Below are positions 12,545 through 25,029 of a stretch of 64,000 nucleotides of DNA, piece by piece. The first letter of the stretch is position 1; each line of letters opens with the position of its first letter. The translations under genes were made by a program, and so were the position numbers. The stretch covers positions 11,463,019 through 11,527,018 of the forward strand of contig OX291546.1 in the NCBI GenBank assembly GCA_946406115.1, in the 5' to 3' direction. The notes under the pieces were generated by a model. The model ran no database searches and was not told the DNA's origin. It saw nothing but the letters and a program-made list of their open reading frames with translations. This DNA is from Apoda limacodes (taxonomy: Eukaryota; Arthropoda; Insecta; Lepidoptera; Limacodidae).

Positions 12545-15360
12545 TTATTTGTACCGAAAGCTACTTTATTATAAAATTGAATAATTATGTTTCACCAATT
12601 TCTAAATTAAATACATATTATAGCGTGTGCATAATTTCTGAATTCCGTAGGTATACGACATTGTTATTTTAAGTGTCTTTGTTTAAAGAGAGCTTTATTT
12701 ACTGGGACAGGGTTGTCAACGTTAAAAAACCTAAAATTCAGTTTTTTTTCGCCATGAAATAAAAAAAGGTATTTCATCTACGTTACATTATAATTCAAAT
12801 TTAGAATTTTCTAGATGTTTATTGTCAATAAAGTAGACTAAAGAGAAAAAAACTGTGTTATTTAAATTTCCCTGAAAAAAATGTTAAAGTCGCTTAAAAG
12901 CGAGCCAATAATTATCAAATTAAGTGTTGCTCAAAATTGTATCACTAATAGCAATATACTGTGTTGGGATCCAGTAAAAGAAAAATTATTGCTTTTCTCC
13001 CTTTCTACATGGCAGCTATTATTATCTTTTTTGTCCTTTATTTTTTAGAGACACTAGACTTAATTATTATAATAGCATAAAAGAGCTTTTTTGTCTATTT
13101 TAAAACGAATATAATATTTCAAGGACATCAATCTTAATCAACTATAAAAGCTTTAATATTTCCCTGCATTAGGAAACATTTTATAAGAAGAAAATTCCCC
13201 AATGAATGAGCCCTAAATTCTCCACTGATTGACAACCCTAAAGTGGCGCGTTACTAACACGTACAATACCTTTGTATACCATTAGCGCAGTGAGGTATTT
13301 GTGTCATGCGTCTGGAACAAACCGCAATAACATTGTAAATAACTTGAGTATACTAAACCTAGTCACGAATGCTGTCTAACTTGTCTATTGTACTGTCGTT
13401 TTGACAAGTTCTAAATCGTTTTACATATTTCTTGTGCTAGATACTTTTGTAGTACTTACCTCTTAACTGATCTGTGCCACATTTGAACATTAGCGCCGTA
13501 GTAGGCCATCTTTTTATTGATTGAATATGTATGTAAATATTTAAATTGAATATGAATTATTTTTTGAGACTTGAGAGTGTTTTTTTAATACTTGTTTGCA
13601 AATATGCCGCCATTTCTAAAAATAAAAGATTAAATCGTTTACTTCTATTAAGACTTAGGTATATAGAAATTTTATATTATGAATGATGAAAAATCCAGAG
13701 CATTACAAAATATTTGTTCATTATTAATTATATTCCGTAATTTCAACTGACTTGCCGAAACCAATCGTCTGCGTGCATGCCGTTTTCGAGATTAACTACA
13801 TGTATACCAGTACACAAATACTACCTTTAGTTAAGCCCGTTTTATAGGTGGCGTCTTATAGCTAAGAACTTTCTACCCCACAGCTTAAAGTTCGAAACTT
13901 GGCTTCTAGACGATATGTCTAAATACTGCTCGTTTTTTAAAATAAACCTCAAATGCATTTTGCATCATACTTATGTGCTCCTAAACAGTACCATTACGTG
14001 CAAGCAAAGCGTAAATTCATAACACACGGACGGTAATGACGCGCCTATCCTATCAAGTATATTATGTATAAACGCTGCCTGTTTAAAATATGAACGCGCA
14101 CACTACAAGCGAGCAATTACAAGTTTTAACTTCAGCCAACACTTTTTAATGGAGGTGGCTTTGTTTTCTTTAATTCTATTACCGCTATTTCAATTGTGTT
14201 TCGTTGTGTTTATTTCTTTATTCACCTTATATTTTTATTTGCTTACTCGCAAATGTGATGAAAATATTGTGTGTAACACGGGCGGTTCGGAAATCACAAA
14301 CTCAATTCATTAACGCCTTCGAACTTCGACTAGTAAATAGCCTCTCGTTAGTTATCCTTACCACCCTTAATACACAATGTACTATTGTGTACTAAGGTCT
14401 TGATGACGTTATGAACGAACATTAATATGTAAAATTTTTTTTATAAAAAGGCTCATTAAATCAATGAGCTTTTTGCGGTTGCAATTAAATATAAAATCAG
14501 AATAGAGGTATACATATTAATATCTTTGAAACGCCCCTTGAAAGGATTACATGAAGTTCTATGACAATAAAATAATAAAAATTAAATATTTTTTTCCCAA
14601 TTTAGTTTTTTTTTTAATATTTTCTCCTTAATTTCCCTATGAAAACACATTAGGCAACAGGGATAAAAAGTAGGAATCACATGTTATTCTCCGTCTTTGA
14701 AAATTTACTCGTCCCTTGCACCGTTGCGACCTAGGTACAGTTAGTGCCGTGCGGAATGACCCAAATATTACCGTAGGAACTATCAATGAGTAAAAAGGAT
14801 CGAATTTCCTTTTTCGTCTATCTATGATATCCGGTCAGATGGATGTTCCGATGCAAAAAGCAACTGAAATTTTTGGTCACACTGTTTTTATCCTAATAAA
14901 ATTCAAAATTTATTTACTTGTGTGCATTTTCAACTCGCTTTTAGACGATTTTTGTTAATTTCCGTCAAAAGTATTAAACAGAAGATAAAGTTTATTTTAA
15001 TTAACGATATGATTATGAAAATCATTTACTTAAAATAACTTTTTTTTTAAGTTCTCTATAAAAGAATGATCTAACATTCTAATAAATAATTAACTACTTA
15101 ATTACTACAAAAATAATTGGAGTTGAAATTATCACACCTAGTGTGACTAATTTTATGTCTTCAATCCGGAATACGGTAATCAGCGTAAACACAGCGTTGC
15201 GGTTACGTAGAGTGAGAGAAACCGATTGATTACATTCCAACACGATTTTGACACTGCTTACAAAATACTAACGTCGAAATTCTCGAATGCAATACAAAGT
15301 GAATTTGGATCTGTCGATTTGAACCCAAAGACTTTCAAATTTACCTGTAAATGACCTGAT
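12545..15360. other. non-coding AT-rich stretch
   Basis: No gene or clear mobile element recognised. A small hairpin at 14445-14474 (AAAAAGGCTCATT and AATGAGCTTTTT) is present. The short open frame at 14204-14395 is hydrophobic but featureless. Confidence 0.5.
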
Positions 15361-15364
15361 AATA

Positions 15365-15485
15365 GATAGATAGACAGATATATACTTTATTGCACACCAA
15401 TTATGAACTATAAACAAATTAAAATTAATAACGATACATACAGTACACAATCGGGCGGTCTAACCGCTTATAAGTGATCTGTACT
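15365..15485 (-). mobile_element. CR1-type retrotransposon 3' UTR fragment
   Basis: The - strand reads AGATCACTTATAAGCGGTTAG and then GACCGCCC toward GTGCAATAAAGTATATATCTG. The + strand at 60255-60365 has the same order: GAGATCGCTCATTAGCGATA, AGACCGCC, GCAATAAAGTATATTATT. Confidence 0.65.
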
Positions 15486-15486
15486 A

Positions 15487-15526
15487 TTTTATTTTCTATC
15501 TACCTTTGGTTAGATAGAAAATAAAA
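15487..15526. repeat. long-stem hairpin
   Basis: Arms TTTTATTTTCTATCTA-CC and GGTTAGATAGAAAATAAAA pair almost completely around a 3-nt loop, with one bulge. No further context explains it. Confidence 0.75.
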
Positions 15527-15774
15527 AAATATACAGAAAAGTTAGGTAATGCAAAACTAATAAAAAAAAATATAGTGGTAGTTCAAAATATTCTGAATAA
15601 AACATCTATAAGTACGTAAAATATGATTAAAACAAAAACAAAACTCCGTTTTGTACGTCTTTGTCATATTCCTTATTTATCATCCTTATTCTGTTCCTTA
15701 TCTGTTTTTTTTTATGAAAATCTAACATTTCACAGCTCCTTCTGCCATAGCGTTAACTGCTTTAGAACAGTTAT

Positions 15775-15885
15775 CTTTTTTTTGGGTTTCGTACCCAAAT
15801 GGGAATTAGCGGAACCCTTTTTATAGATAATGGTACGGAAGCCTTGTGCGCGAGTCCGACTCGCACTTGCCTTTTTTTTTGATTC
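15775..15885 (+). repeat. GGTTCCGTACC-type repeat, internally deleted copy
   Basis: Has the left end GGGTTTCGTACCCAAATGGG joined to the right end TATAGATAATGGTACGGAAG and GCGCGAGTCCGACTCGC, lacking the middle of the 12298 copy. Confidence 0.75.
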
Positions 15886-15954
15886 CATAAAACAAGATTT
15901 TTTAACCTGTCGCATCCTGACTTACTTTCGTCAGGAAACTACCAATGGAGGTAT

Positions 15955-16175
15955 ATTATTCTGTCCCTCTTTTATTTTACCGCTTATTACTTTAAAGCGG
16001 GTAATTTAAGACGAATGAGACATAGGTATATAAACACATCTTAGTCCGATACACTGCCTCAAAATCACCAATAAAGTGAACGATGAAAAGAGTCTTTCTA
16101 CCACATTATGGTAATTGGTGAGGGTGTTTATCCAGCCGCGGTTTGCCCCCTTGTGGGGATAAAAACCGTGAAGAT
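15955..16175 (+). repeat. dispersed repeat R3, copy 1
   Basis: Shares CTGTCCCTC, TTATTTTACCGCTTA, CATCTTAGTC, GATACACTGC, a TTATGGT...GTGGGTGT-like segment and AAACCGTGAAGATATA with copies at about 22230-22490 and 46905-47130. Class unknown; no tRNA head or inverted ends seen. Confidence 0.65.
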
Positions 16176-17124
16176 ATATATTCAGTTTAAGAATGAAACT
16201 GCTTATTCTTCAACCTTAAATCGTAAATCCATTAATGAAATTAATACGAAATACGTAATTAATTTCGAGTCGGCGGTAAACAAAGACTTAACGAAGGTCA
16301 TTCAATTACATTGAAGAAATAGGTAACTGATCCGACTTCGATTTGACGCCGACAAATATGCACTTACTTTATTTACTTATACTGATTTTAATTACCCTCA
16401 TTTCTAAAACTTAAATGTTTTTTTTGACGGTTTAAGTTTTGTTTACTTAGTTTTCATCAGAACAAATTAGGATTCCAGGAGAAAAAAAAATACAATATGT
16501 TTTACAATCAGCAGCATACTATATGTTTATAATGTTAAATATGTTACAAACTTTACTGTTTCATTCCCTAACAATCTACTTCATTGTATTCCCGTCCATT
16601 AATAGCTTACCCTTCGAACACAATGGGCAAAGAAAGTCGAACCGACATAAACGTGTGAAGGACTAAATAGCGAGAGCGACGACTTTCTCCTCGGGCGATA
16701 TTTTTTGTAAAACTTGTTCGACAATGGCCGATAGCTTTCAGAATAATACTATTGTATTGAAAAAAATATTAAGTAAAGAGGCTCAATTTTAATAAGTGTT
16801 AGAGCATTTTAGAATGAAATGAGTCGATTAAAATGCAAACTTATTGTATATACATAGGTATTATTTGTGACAGTCTGTTTTCTTTCTTTGTTTATTTACT
16901 TATTGTTTATTAACGTTGCAACGGATGATCCAATTGAGCTGAAAATTGGCATTGAAATAGTTGAATAGTTAATTGAAAAATATAATAAAATATACCCGAA
17001 AATTCCAAGTATGAATAATTAGGTATAAACGAATCTCACAAGGACGAACTATATCTAGAGCTAACTTTGTTACTGGGTATAGTTAATAATAGTTGTTAAA
17101 TAATTAATTTAAGTTAACTAGGTA

Positions 17125-17200
17125 ATCAAGGAGTTGCCGTAAAAATCTACGCCGTTAGCCGAATTTAGTGCGGATCCGGGGCGAAAGCTTGTATCTTTTA
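17125..17200 (+). mobile_element. Helitron-like 3' end
   Basis: AGGAGTTGCCGTAAAAATCTA followed by ACGCCGTTAG and a GC-rich GCGGATCCGGGGCGAAAGCTTG end, matching the order at 53265-53325. Confidence 0.5.
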
Positions 17201-17514
17201 TTTGTTAGATAAAATGCGCTAATAAAATTAATCTAAGTAAATAAAAAAATGTGAGGAGAATTTTAGGAATAAAGTTAAAGCAGGGGGACAGATTTCATCG
17301 ATTACGGGTTTATCATTACTGTTCATAAATCATTACCCTAATCCTAACCGCAGTTTCTTGCCATTTCTTCTCTCCAGAACACCTTTTACAAAACATATTT
17401 TAACCGGTTACATATCTTAATAGGCTATATAGTTTATTCGGTTACATATTTCAACTAACTACATATTTTAACATGCTACGTCATATTTTTACTGTTGCAA
17501 AACTGTGGAGATAT

Positions 17515-17830
17515 ACATGTATACATACAAATATAAAATGAAATAATAAGGCCCTATGATACAGGCAGACGTAAAAGCGAACCATATGCGGCTTATTAGA
17601 TTTAATAAATGAAGAAAAGTTATTATTTTTCTCACAAAATAGAAAACAGATATGTTGTCGTAGCTAACAGGAAATGGAGCCTGGTAGGTTTGTGTGCCAA
17701 GTCGGGGGCGGACCGTAATTAGGCTGAACAACATAGGAAATAGGACCCACCCGCTTTATTTCGTTTTCGTTAATGGACAACGAGTTTCAGCTATACCATT
17801 TTTAGCAGACTTAGCTAATTAAATCGAGAA
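17515..17830 (+). repeat. dispersed repeat R4, copy 1
   Basis: Aligns with 19185-19470 on the same strand: AGAAAACAGATAT, GCTAACA..GGAAATGG, CCAAGTCGG, GGACCGTAAT, AGGCTGAACAACATAGGAAA and AGGACCCA.CCGCTTTAT. Either a local duplication or two copies of one element. Confidence 0.8.
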
Positions 17831-18865
17831 ACTTCTGCACAATTGTTTAAAGTTTTGTTACATTTTACATTAAGAGTGTTATCGGTAAAAAGGCTATACG
17901 AACACTTTAGTTAGAAGGACCTCTTGTGTTTCCCCGATTTTGACGTGACAACGTCTTATAAATTGGTTTGCCGGGTGACACTTCAAGAAACTGCGTTACG
18001 CTCCGCTCACGTTATGCGCTCACAATGAGAGCGAGTGAGAGGCACGCGGCATGGTTAGCCCGCCTAAGAGCCAGACATAAAAAGTGAAAGGCACAAGTTG
18101 TCACGATTCCGGACGGTTGTCCGACACTAATTTTTTTTTTCAGATTTCTTAAATTCGCTGTTAAAGCATAACTTCAGTCGAAAATTTACTCTGACCGTAA
18201 AATCTCAAAACCATGAGTCAAAAATTATAATAATTTTTACCCGACTTCAATGTATGTATGTTCGGGCATAACTCCGTCATATATAGACGGATTTTCAAAA
18301 TTCTTTTTTTATTTAAAATTGTATACTTTCGAGGTAGTCTCATATTAATGTAGTGAATTTAAAACTAAAATTTTTGGTAAAAAAAATTATTAGCGTTCAT
18401 TTGGCGCTCGTGAAACGCCTTTTTTGTTGATGATTGTATAAAATTTTGTTACGTGTATCGATGTTTTTAGTGTACGAGAAAAAAAACAATTCGACACTCA
18501 AAAGTAAAAAAGTAAAAAATAAATACATTTTAACAAAAAAAACCGAAAATAATTGTGCTGTGTAAAATAAAAAGTGTATTTTTCCATTTTATGAATATTT
18601 AATGATGATGAAAATTTAATTTTAGCTAATCAGGAAGATTAACGTAATTATAAATTATTTAATTTTGCTATTTTTACATTCTACCTATAAAAATAAATTA
18701 CTTCCTCAAAACTTTTATTTTTTTTCTAATTAAACTTCTAATTGGTCAAAATACTCATAGTATGTAAATAATTAAAATCTGTCTTGTCATAGTTAGGTAA
18801 ATAATCTGTTTGGTAATTTTAAGGGGTCATATTACACTGTAGTAGGTTTGATAGATTATCTTTTA

Positions 18866-19060
18866 GTACCTGGGGACCGAGCTTTGCTCGTTTTTTTAAC
18901 AACGCCATCTATTGTCAAATTGCTTTTTGTTGTCAAGTAGCTTTAGTGTTCCTGTGTCGGTAAAAATAATAGTATTAACAACGCTTTTTGTTGTCAAGTA
19001 GCTTAAGTGTTGCTGTGTCGGTAAAAATAATAGTATTACTACTCGCCGATAGATGTCTGT
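18866..19060 (+). repeat. dispersed repeat 'GGGACCGAGCTTTGCTCG' with internal duplication
   Basis: Second copy of the 5602 repeat. The part from CTTTTTGTTGTCAAGTAGCT to AATAATAGTATTA occurs twice in tandem (about 18922-19035). Confidence 0.8.
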
Positions 19061-19184
19061 AAACTGTAATTCAGATCAGATTTTTGGAACTAAGTAATTA
19101 TTTTTATATGTGGATGTGGGTGTGTGCCAGCTATTGGTCACTTTTGAGGAATAAAGCAGTAAAGGTATACAAACATTTACACAT

Positions 19185-19470
19185 GAAATAAATTAATACA
19201 GCCCTGTGATAGACAGACGAAAAAGGAAACTATATTCGGTTTATTAGAATTAGTAAATGAAGTAACGATGCCTCACAAATTAGAAAACAGATATAGTGGC
19301 TAACAAGAAGGAAATGGTTGGTTGGTTTGTGCGCCATTGCCAAGTCGGAGACGGACCGTAATGAGGCTGAACAACATAGGAAATAGGACCCATCCGCTTT
19401 ATGTTTACCGGTTATCTTAATTTCAGATGAATTTCAGCTATATAATTTTTAGCAGATTTAGTGAATTAAA
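19185..19470 (+). repeat. dispersed repeat R4, copy 2
   Basis: Same-strand copy of 17515-17830; see that entry. The following part (to about 19750) has AAATTTCATCCAAATCG and AGCCGTTTCCGAAATACGCA, phrases common in Helitron-like repeats. Confidence 0.75.
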
Positions 19471-19749
19471 TCGAGAAATTTAAACTGAAAAAGACTTAAA
19501 TAGGTTTTGTTAAAGTTTTTTTTTTCATATATTTATAGATTAAATTAACGCAAAATATTTCAGAAATCGCGGGAAAGGGAAACCTAACAAGAAAATCCCT
19601 ATCTAAATACAAAATTTCATCCAAATCGTTAGAGCCGTTTCCGAAATACGCAGATATGTACAAGAATTGCTCCATTAAACATCTAATACTTTTAAACGAG
19701 CAATTCTTGTAAATATGTATATATAATCTGAATCTTGGAAACGGCTTCA

Positions 19750-21980
19750 ACGATATTAATGAAATTTAGTATGCAAAGGGTTTCGGGGGCGATAAATCGA
19801 ACTAGCAAGGTTTCATTTTTAGAAAACTTCATTTTATCCCTGTTTTCAGGCAATGATGAACTGAACAATATGACTCTTCCTGACATCTATTGGCGAGTAG
19901 TAATAGGAAGGATTCATCCCCTAAAGTATAAAATGGGGGTAAGAGTATTATTGACGCTAAATGTATTAAGCTTCAGTTTTATTGTTTTTGGAAAATCAAT
20001 CCTTAGAGGACAAAATAGGGAACGAAAATTTGTATGAGAACGCCGATGTTTTTACAGGTGAAACCACCATAAACAGTAAAAAAGAATATATCGAGGGTAT
20101 AAGCTAAAATGTTTAATAATATACTTACATAGAATCCAAGCAGACACCATGATAATATTTTAATTAAATATTCACCAACGTTTGAAAAATAGAAAAGGAA
20201 CAGCTTTTTTTTTTGCTTATCGTTAATTAATCAAGGTAAATAAAGGTGGGCTCCGCTTGAACGCTTTTTATCCACCGCACTGCGACGACCGACGCGCGAC
20301 GGGGCGTAAAATAAAAATTATTCGACTATATTTACATTGCAAAATTTAATTACAGGAATAATTTCGTACTGAAACAGGAAAAATGTGTCTCGCCACAAAT
20401 TTTTTTAGTCGTATGGTCGTTCGAATTCGTTAATGCTTTGCCACAATTATCACAAAATATAAAAAATATGCAATGACTGAAAAGTACGGATAATTTTATA
20501 AATTTTAGCTTCTAACGCTTATTAAGGAAAAGAGGGAAGAACCCTCCCTAAGTTGTCTTTTAGGGTCACTAAGAGAGGGCCGGGAGAGAGGGAGGTCTGA
20601 ACAAACGTCACGTGAAATTTTGCTACGAGGTGAAAATTTCTCAACGATTGTATTTTCGAACGTCTCAATAGGCGGTTCCCGGGAGTTTCAGATCTTTTTA
20701 GTCGATCATATTAAAATTAGTAATTTGTTTAATAATTAGATTGCCAAAAAGTTTGTTAAATGTCACGTAACATTGGGGGCGGGGGGAGGAGGTCACACAA
20801 GTAAGTCACCAAGATCAAATTTGGCTAAATATGCGTCACGTGATTTACATAAAAGGGGCGTTTTGTTGAAAAGCTTTATATGCATTGAATGCCCTCTATG
20901 CTCTTTATGCGAGTATTCTTTTTTATACTTCCAACTTGCATGCTGGCAACAAAACTCATATTAACCAAAAGTAAAAAAAACCGGCACTCAGGGCCCCCTA
21001 ATGTAGGGTTCCGTGTATTCGTTCTTTGAGTTTACAAATACACGCCGGCGGCTTGATCGGCTACGTCAATTAAAGTATTTGAGATCTTTGTTGTGTTTGT
21101 CGTATTTTTAAAAGTGGTTTTAGTATGTGTTAATATTCTTAATTGTAACGGCAATGCGTTCAGAATTAAAACAAATTGGTAAAATATAAACTGGTTACTT
21201 AAAACCTTCATGCTTCATAGATACACCCACGTAATAGGACCTTCCAGAGACATTCTAAATAACTTGAGTCAACGCAACATAAGGGCGGATGTTAACTGAC
21301 GAAACCGTTACTTCATTGTATATTTAACACTAAGTATATTAAATTTAAAAGTGGCCAGTAAAAGAATTCACAGGTCCATGCAATTAAAAATAATTTCCCA
21401 TTCAAGCACGAAAGCTGTGTAAAGTAAGAAGAATGAGGTAGAAATAAATTTACATTTCAGTTCCCAAAAGTTAAGGAAAAGTCCTTGATTTTGCGTGAAA
21501 TGTTGCCTCTTGTTCATTCATTCCCGTTTTATCACTTTACTCTCTTGAGAAAATAACGTTACCAACACTCTCTAACTTGAAACTGTTGGGGTCTGCTTTT
21601 ATTTTTTGTAAGATATTTTGCAAGATGTTCCGTAATAACATTTGTAAAGGGATAAATGTTTTTCCTTGGTTTCGTACGAAGGCACAAATGGTTTTTATTA
21701 AGTTAAGTATTTTGTAAAACAAGTTTTTGAAATAAATTAGAATTTTAATTGGATGGAACAGATCAAACATCGTTTTCTGATGAATATTACACGTGCATTT
21801 ATGGACACACTGTTGGCTTACGAAATGCTATATATACGTCTATCTACAATATTAATATAACGCAAAGTTTAAAAAAACTTTGATCTCTTTAAATAGTATA
21901 TGCTGTTAACAGTTAATTAAACTGTATTTCAATATTTTTTTAATTACTTAGATAACTATATAGATAAAAAACTATATCTA
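19750..21980. other. non-coding stretch
   Basis: No gene supported. The open frames at 19735-20037 and 20773-20964 have no recognised domain. A short GGTTCCGTACC-type fragment (GGGTTCCGTGTATTCG) lies near 20980-21020. Confidence 0.5.
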
Positions 21981-21987
21981 TCCAATA

Positions 21988-22042
21988 ATCCACTTGGGAC
22001 GTGAAGTGAAATTTAAACCCCTCGGCCACCACCGACTGTATA
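21988..22042 (-). mobile_element. tRNA-derived SINE, family 2, head fragment
   Basis: The - strand reads GTCGGTGGTGGCCGAGGGGTTTAAATTTCACTTCACGTCCC (here split: GGTGGTGGCCGAGGGG then TTTAAATTTCACTTCACGTC), identical to the start of the SINE at 33753 over the overlap. Confidence 0.8.
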
Positions 22043-22229
22043 AGGACATGTAAATGTTAAATAATATTTTATACACTGTATAATGACATATTATTAGGGT
22101 ATGCCTCGCTACACCCGCATTAAATACTTATATACCTTCCACCAAAAGCTACCCAGAATATATGAGATATCTATATCGCATCACCCCCTGCCCATTACTT
22201 TGTTTAGTTTGTCGGGAACTGGGCAAAGA

Positions 22230-22490
22230 AGAATATCATTCTGTCCCTGGTCTGGTCACTTATTACTTCAATGCTGTCATACATTAACGACGTACAGGAC
22301 ACGGAAGGAGCCATCTTAGTCAAGATATAGGTACTGCATCAGAGGCAGTGTTGCGACCATAGGTTCACCCCTTGTCAATCAGGACTAAAGTGGTTGGTGA
22401 AAAGAGGTTGTCTACCATATTATGATGTGGGTGTGTATTCAACCACTAGTTACCCCCTTCTGGGGCTAAATACCGTGGAGATATATGTAC
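22230..22490 (+). repeat. dispersed repeat R3, copy 2
   Basis: GCATCAGAGGCAGTGTTGCGA, AGGACTAAAGTGGTTGGTGAA, ATTATGATGTGGGTGT and CCCCCTTCTGG match the 46905 copy closely. Confidence 0.75.
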
Positions 22491-23194
22491 CTACTTGCAT
22501 ATATACATTCGTGATCAGTAAGGATCAATATACTTAACTTAAAATGGATATCCCATCAACGCAACAGACGTGTATGAAACACAAAACTGCGCATTTTTTG
22601 CAACCCGTTACGCTGTGAGTACCGCATTAATATTAATAAAGAAATGAAATCTGTTAACAACTTTGCGGGGAAAAAAAATTACCGCTACATTTTTTTCCCG
22701 TTGTGTAATTCCAGAGGTAGCAAGGTTATAAAAAGTGTATTGGTACTTACTTACTCTCTCATTTTAGTATACTTCTTTATAATAATCATTATTATGTACA
22801 ACCCACAATGTCGCATACGTACCTACAATAAAAGACCATGTCGATCGTGCATTATGGCGTTTCTTCATCATATCAATTTTATGAAATTAAAACTGCAAGA
22901 CCCCTGCTACAGATTATAGTTATAATCTAGGGTTCTGTTAAAATGACTTCATCACAATCATTATAATGATACCAAACGGTGCTAACACGTTTCGTTTGGT
23001 CACTGCTCGCATATACACACTACACGCACAGTCTGTGTGTATAGATGTGACATGTCATTTCTTTTTACAAATCTCGCGGATCTTGTTTAACTCGGGTGTG
23101 ACCACGACCATCTTATGTGTGACTAAAGAGGCAAGCTGTGCCGATATATTTTTCCAAATGGCATAAATAACGTATGGGATGAATAACGTATAAA

Positions 23195-23480
23195 GTATGG
23201 GAGCCCCCCTTAAATGTTTGTTTTATTTTAATTTAATTATTTATTCTTAAAGTGAATGTATAACTAAATGTTACCATTCCAAAAAGTCAACAAATACCAA
23301 GTTTGTTGTATTTATTTTATTCTGTTATTTAGTATTTGTCGTTATAGCGGCAACAGAAAATTTCAACTGTCTAACTATCACGGTTCATGAGATACAGCCT
23401 GGTGACAGACAAACGGACGGACGGACAGCGGAGTCTTAGTAATAGGGTCCTATTTTTACCCTTTGGGTACGGAACACTAA
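23195..23480 (-). repeat. GGTTCCGTACC-type repeat, - copy
   Basis: Carries CTATCACGGTTCATGAGATA, CAGCCTGGTGACAGAC and TTTGGGTACGGAACACTAA, reverse complement of the 12298 copy. Confidence 0.8.
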
Positions 23481-23851
23481 AACGAACGTTTTGTCGAAAA
23501 AATTTTGCATTTTCTTAAAAATAAAATTGTGTCTAAGATGACTGCAATTTAAATTTGGACATGAATAAGAAAAAAAAATAACATTTTAAATACAGAACAA
23601 ATTAATTGCAATCAATTAAATTAGTATGTTAGTGGTTGGTTATATATTAAACTTTGTTATAAGTTAGTTTAGCTACCAATTAACATAAAATTCTTTTTTT
23701 TTTAAGTAATGCCCATTATTGCATAAAACTTACTAATTAATTTTAGTTACGACATTTTTAATTCTTTCCGAATCTAATTTACAAAACATGTAACATTTAT
23801 ATTAACACTACTTGCTTCTACTACTATGTATACAAGCCACTTTAAGTATAC

Positions 23852-24191
23852 TTATATTATAAACGCGAAAGTTTGGATGGATGAATGTTTGTTACTCAAT
23901 CACACTAGAAAGACTGAATGGATTTGGATGATATTTGGTACAGAGATAGATTATAGTCTAGATTAGCACAAAGGCTAGTTTTTATCCCGAATAAATATAC
24001 GTTTCTACTCAACATCGCTGCGACTGATCATCCAATTGAGCTGAAATTATGAAATTTAAGTTAAGCAAATATAGCAGCTATAGCTGGCTATTAAAACCTT
24101 CTATAGTACTTATAATTAAGAAGTTGTCGTGACCATCCCAAGGCGATAACCAAATTCAAGACGGGCGGAGCCGCTGGCAAATGCTAGTTGC
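23852..24191 (+). mobile_element. Helitron-like non-autonomous element
   Basis: Starts with TATTATAAACGCGAAAGTTT, passes GATCATCCAATTGAGCTGAA and ends GGGCGGAGCCGCTGGCAAAT then GCTAGT. A GC-rich short palindrome just before CTAG fits a Helitron end (hairpin plus CTRR). No Rep/helicase ORF. Confidence 0.55.
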
Positions 24192-24220
24192 TAATAATAT
24201 TAAATATTTCTACTATGATT

Positions 24221-25023
24221 GTCGGCTCCGTGGCTCAGTGGGTAATGACATCTATGATTTGTGTTTTTCTTGTGACTGGGCGTTGTCTATGTATATTATG
24301 TAAGGTTCCTGCGGGTAATAAGGCCTAAGTTTTTTCAAATTTATTTATTTAATCAATTATTTAATCTTTCCAAACTCCGTTACATTTTTTGTATTGATAT
24401 GACGGAACTGCAGTTTCTCGGAAGAAAAATATATTTTTACCTTTTTATTTTAAATTTCTAAATGAATGCACAGAAATCGAGACAGGTGCGGGAAATATGG
24501 CCTTAGGAGTTTAATAAGACCTATGTTTCAGTAAATAACAGAATTGCTTAGTTAAATTTTATTTGAACCTGTAATAATCATAACTCTTGGAATTACGCTT
24601 TGTTATTTAAAGTGAAAGAAACTGGCACTGAAAAAGTTACATACAAATGTGTTTTACCATAGAAAACAATAATCTTCCGAGTGATGTAAAAGTTTGGATG
24701 CTGCACGTAGGCTTTATTACTCTCACTATACAAAATCATTTTTTTGTTGAAAATCTATGATAATATTTTTATTTTTCTATGTTTCTTAGACTATATAACA
24801 TTTTATGATTTTTACACATATTGTGCACTTTTCTGATTTTAAAATTTAGGGGGTGGGCCTTATTAGCCAACATTAGCCGACAGGCCTTATAACCCGCAGG
24901 TACTTTATGTTTTTGCAAAAAAAAAGTAATATATATGTATTTATAATCCGTGGGGTGGTACTTATAACACAAGCTTTGATTCCTTTGGGACCAGACAGCG
25001 TGTCCAAAAATATTTATTTATTA
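24221..25023 (+). mobile_element. tRNA-derived SINE, family 1, split by an insertion
   Basis: The 5' part (24221-24301) has the GGCTCCGTGGCTCAGTGGGT head. The 3' part (about 24905-25023) has TATGTATTTATAATCCG, ACACAAGCTTTGATTCC and CAGCGTGTCCAAAAATATTT. Between them sits the inverted-repeat element 24304-24903. The B-box region is deleted in this copy. Confidence 0.8.
24304..24903. mobile_element. 600-bp inverted-repeat DNA element nested in a SINE
   Basis: Left end GGTTCCTGCGGGTAATAAGG; the right end is the inverted GTACCTGCGGGTTATAAGG. Both flanks carry TTATGT (24296-24301 and 24905-24910), a likely target-site duplication. No transposase ORF. Confidence 0.75.
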
Positions 25024-25029
25024 TTCAAA

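Noticed and set aside
14445..14474. Rho-independent terminator-like hairpin with T-run
   Set aside because: The context is a eukaryotic intergenic region with no upstream gene; a bacterial-type terminator has no meaning here.
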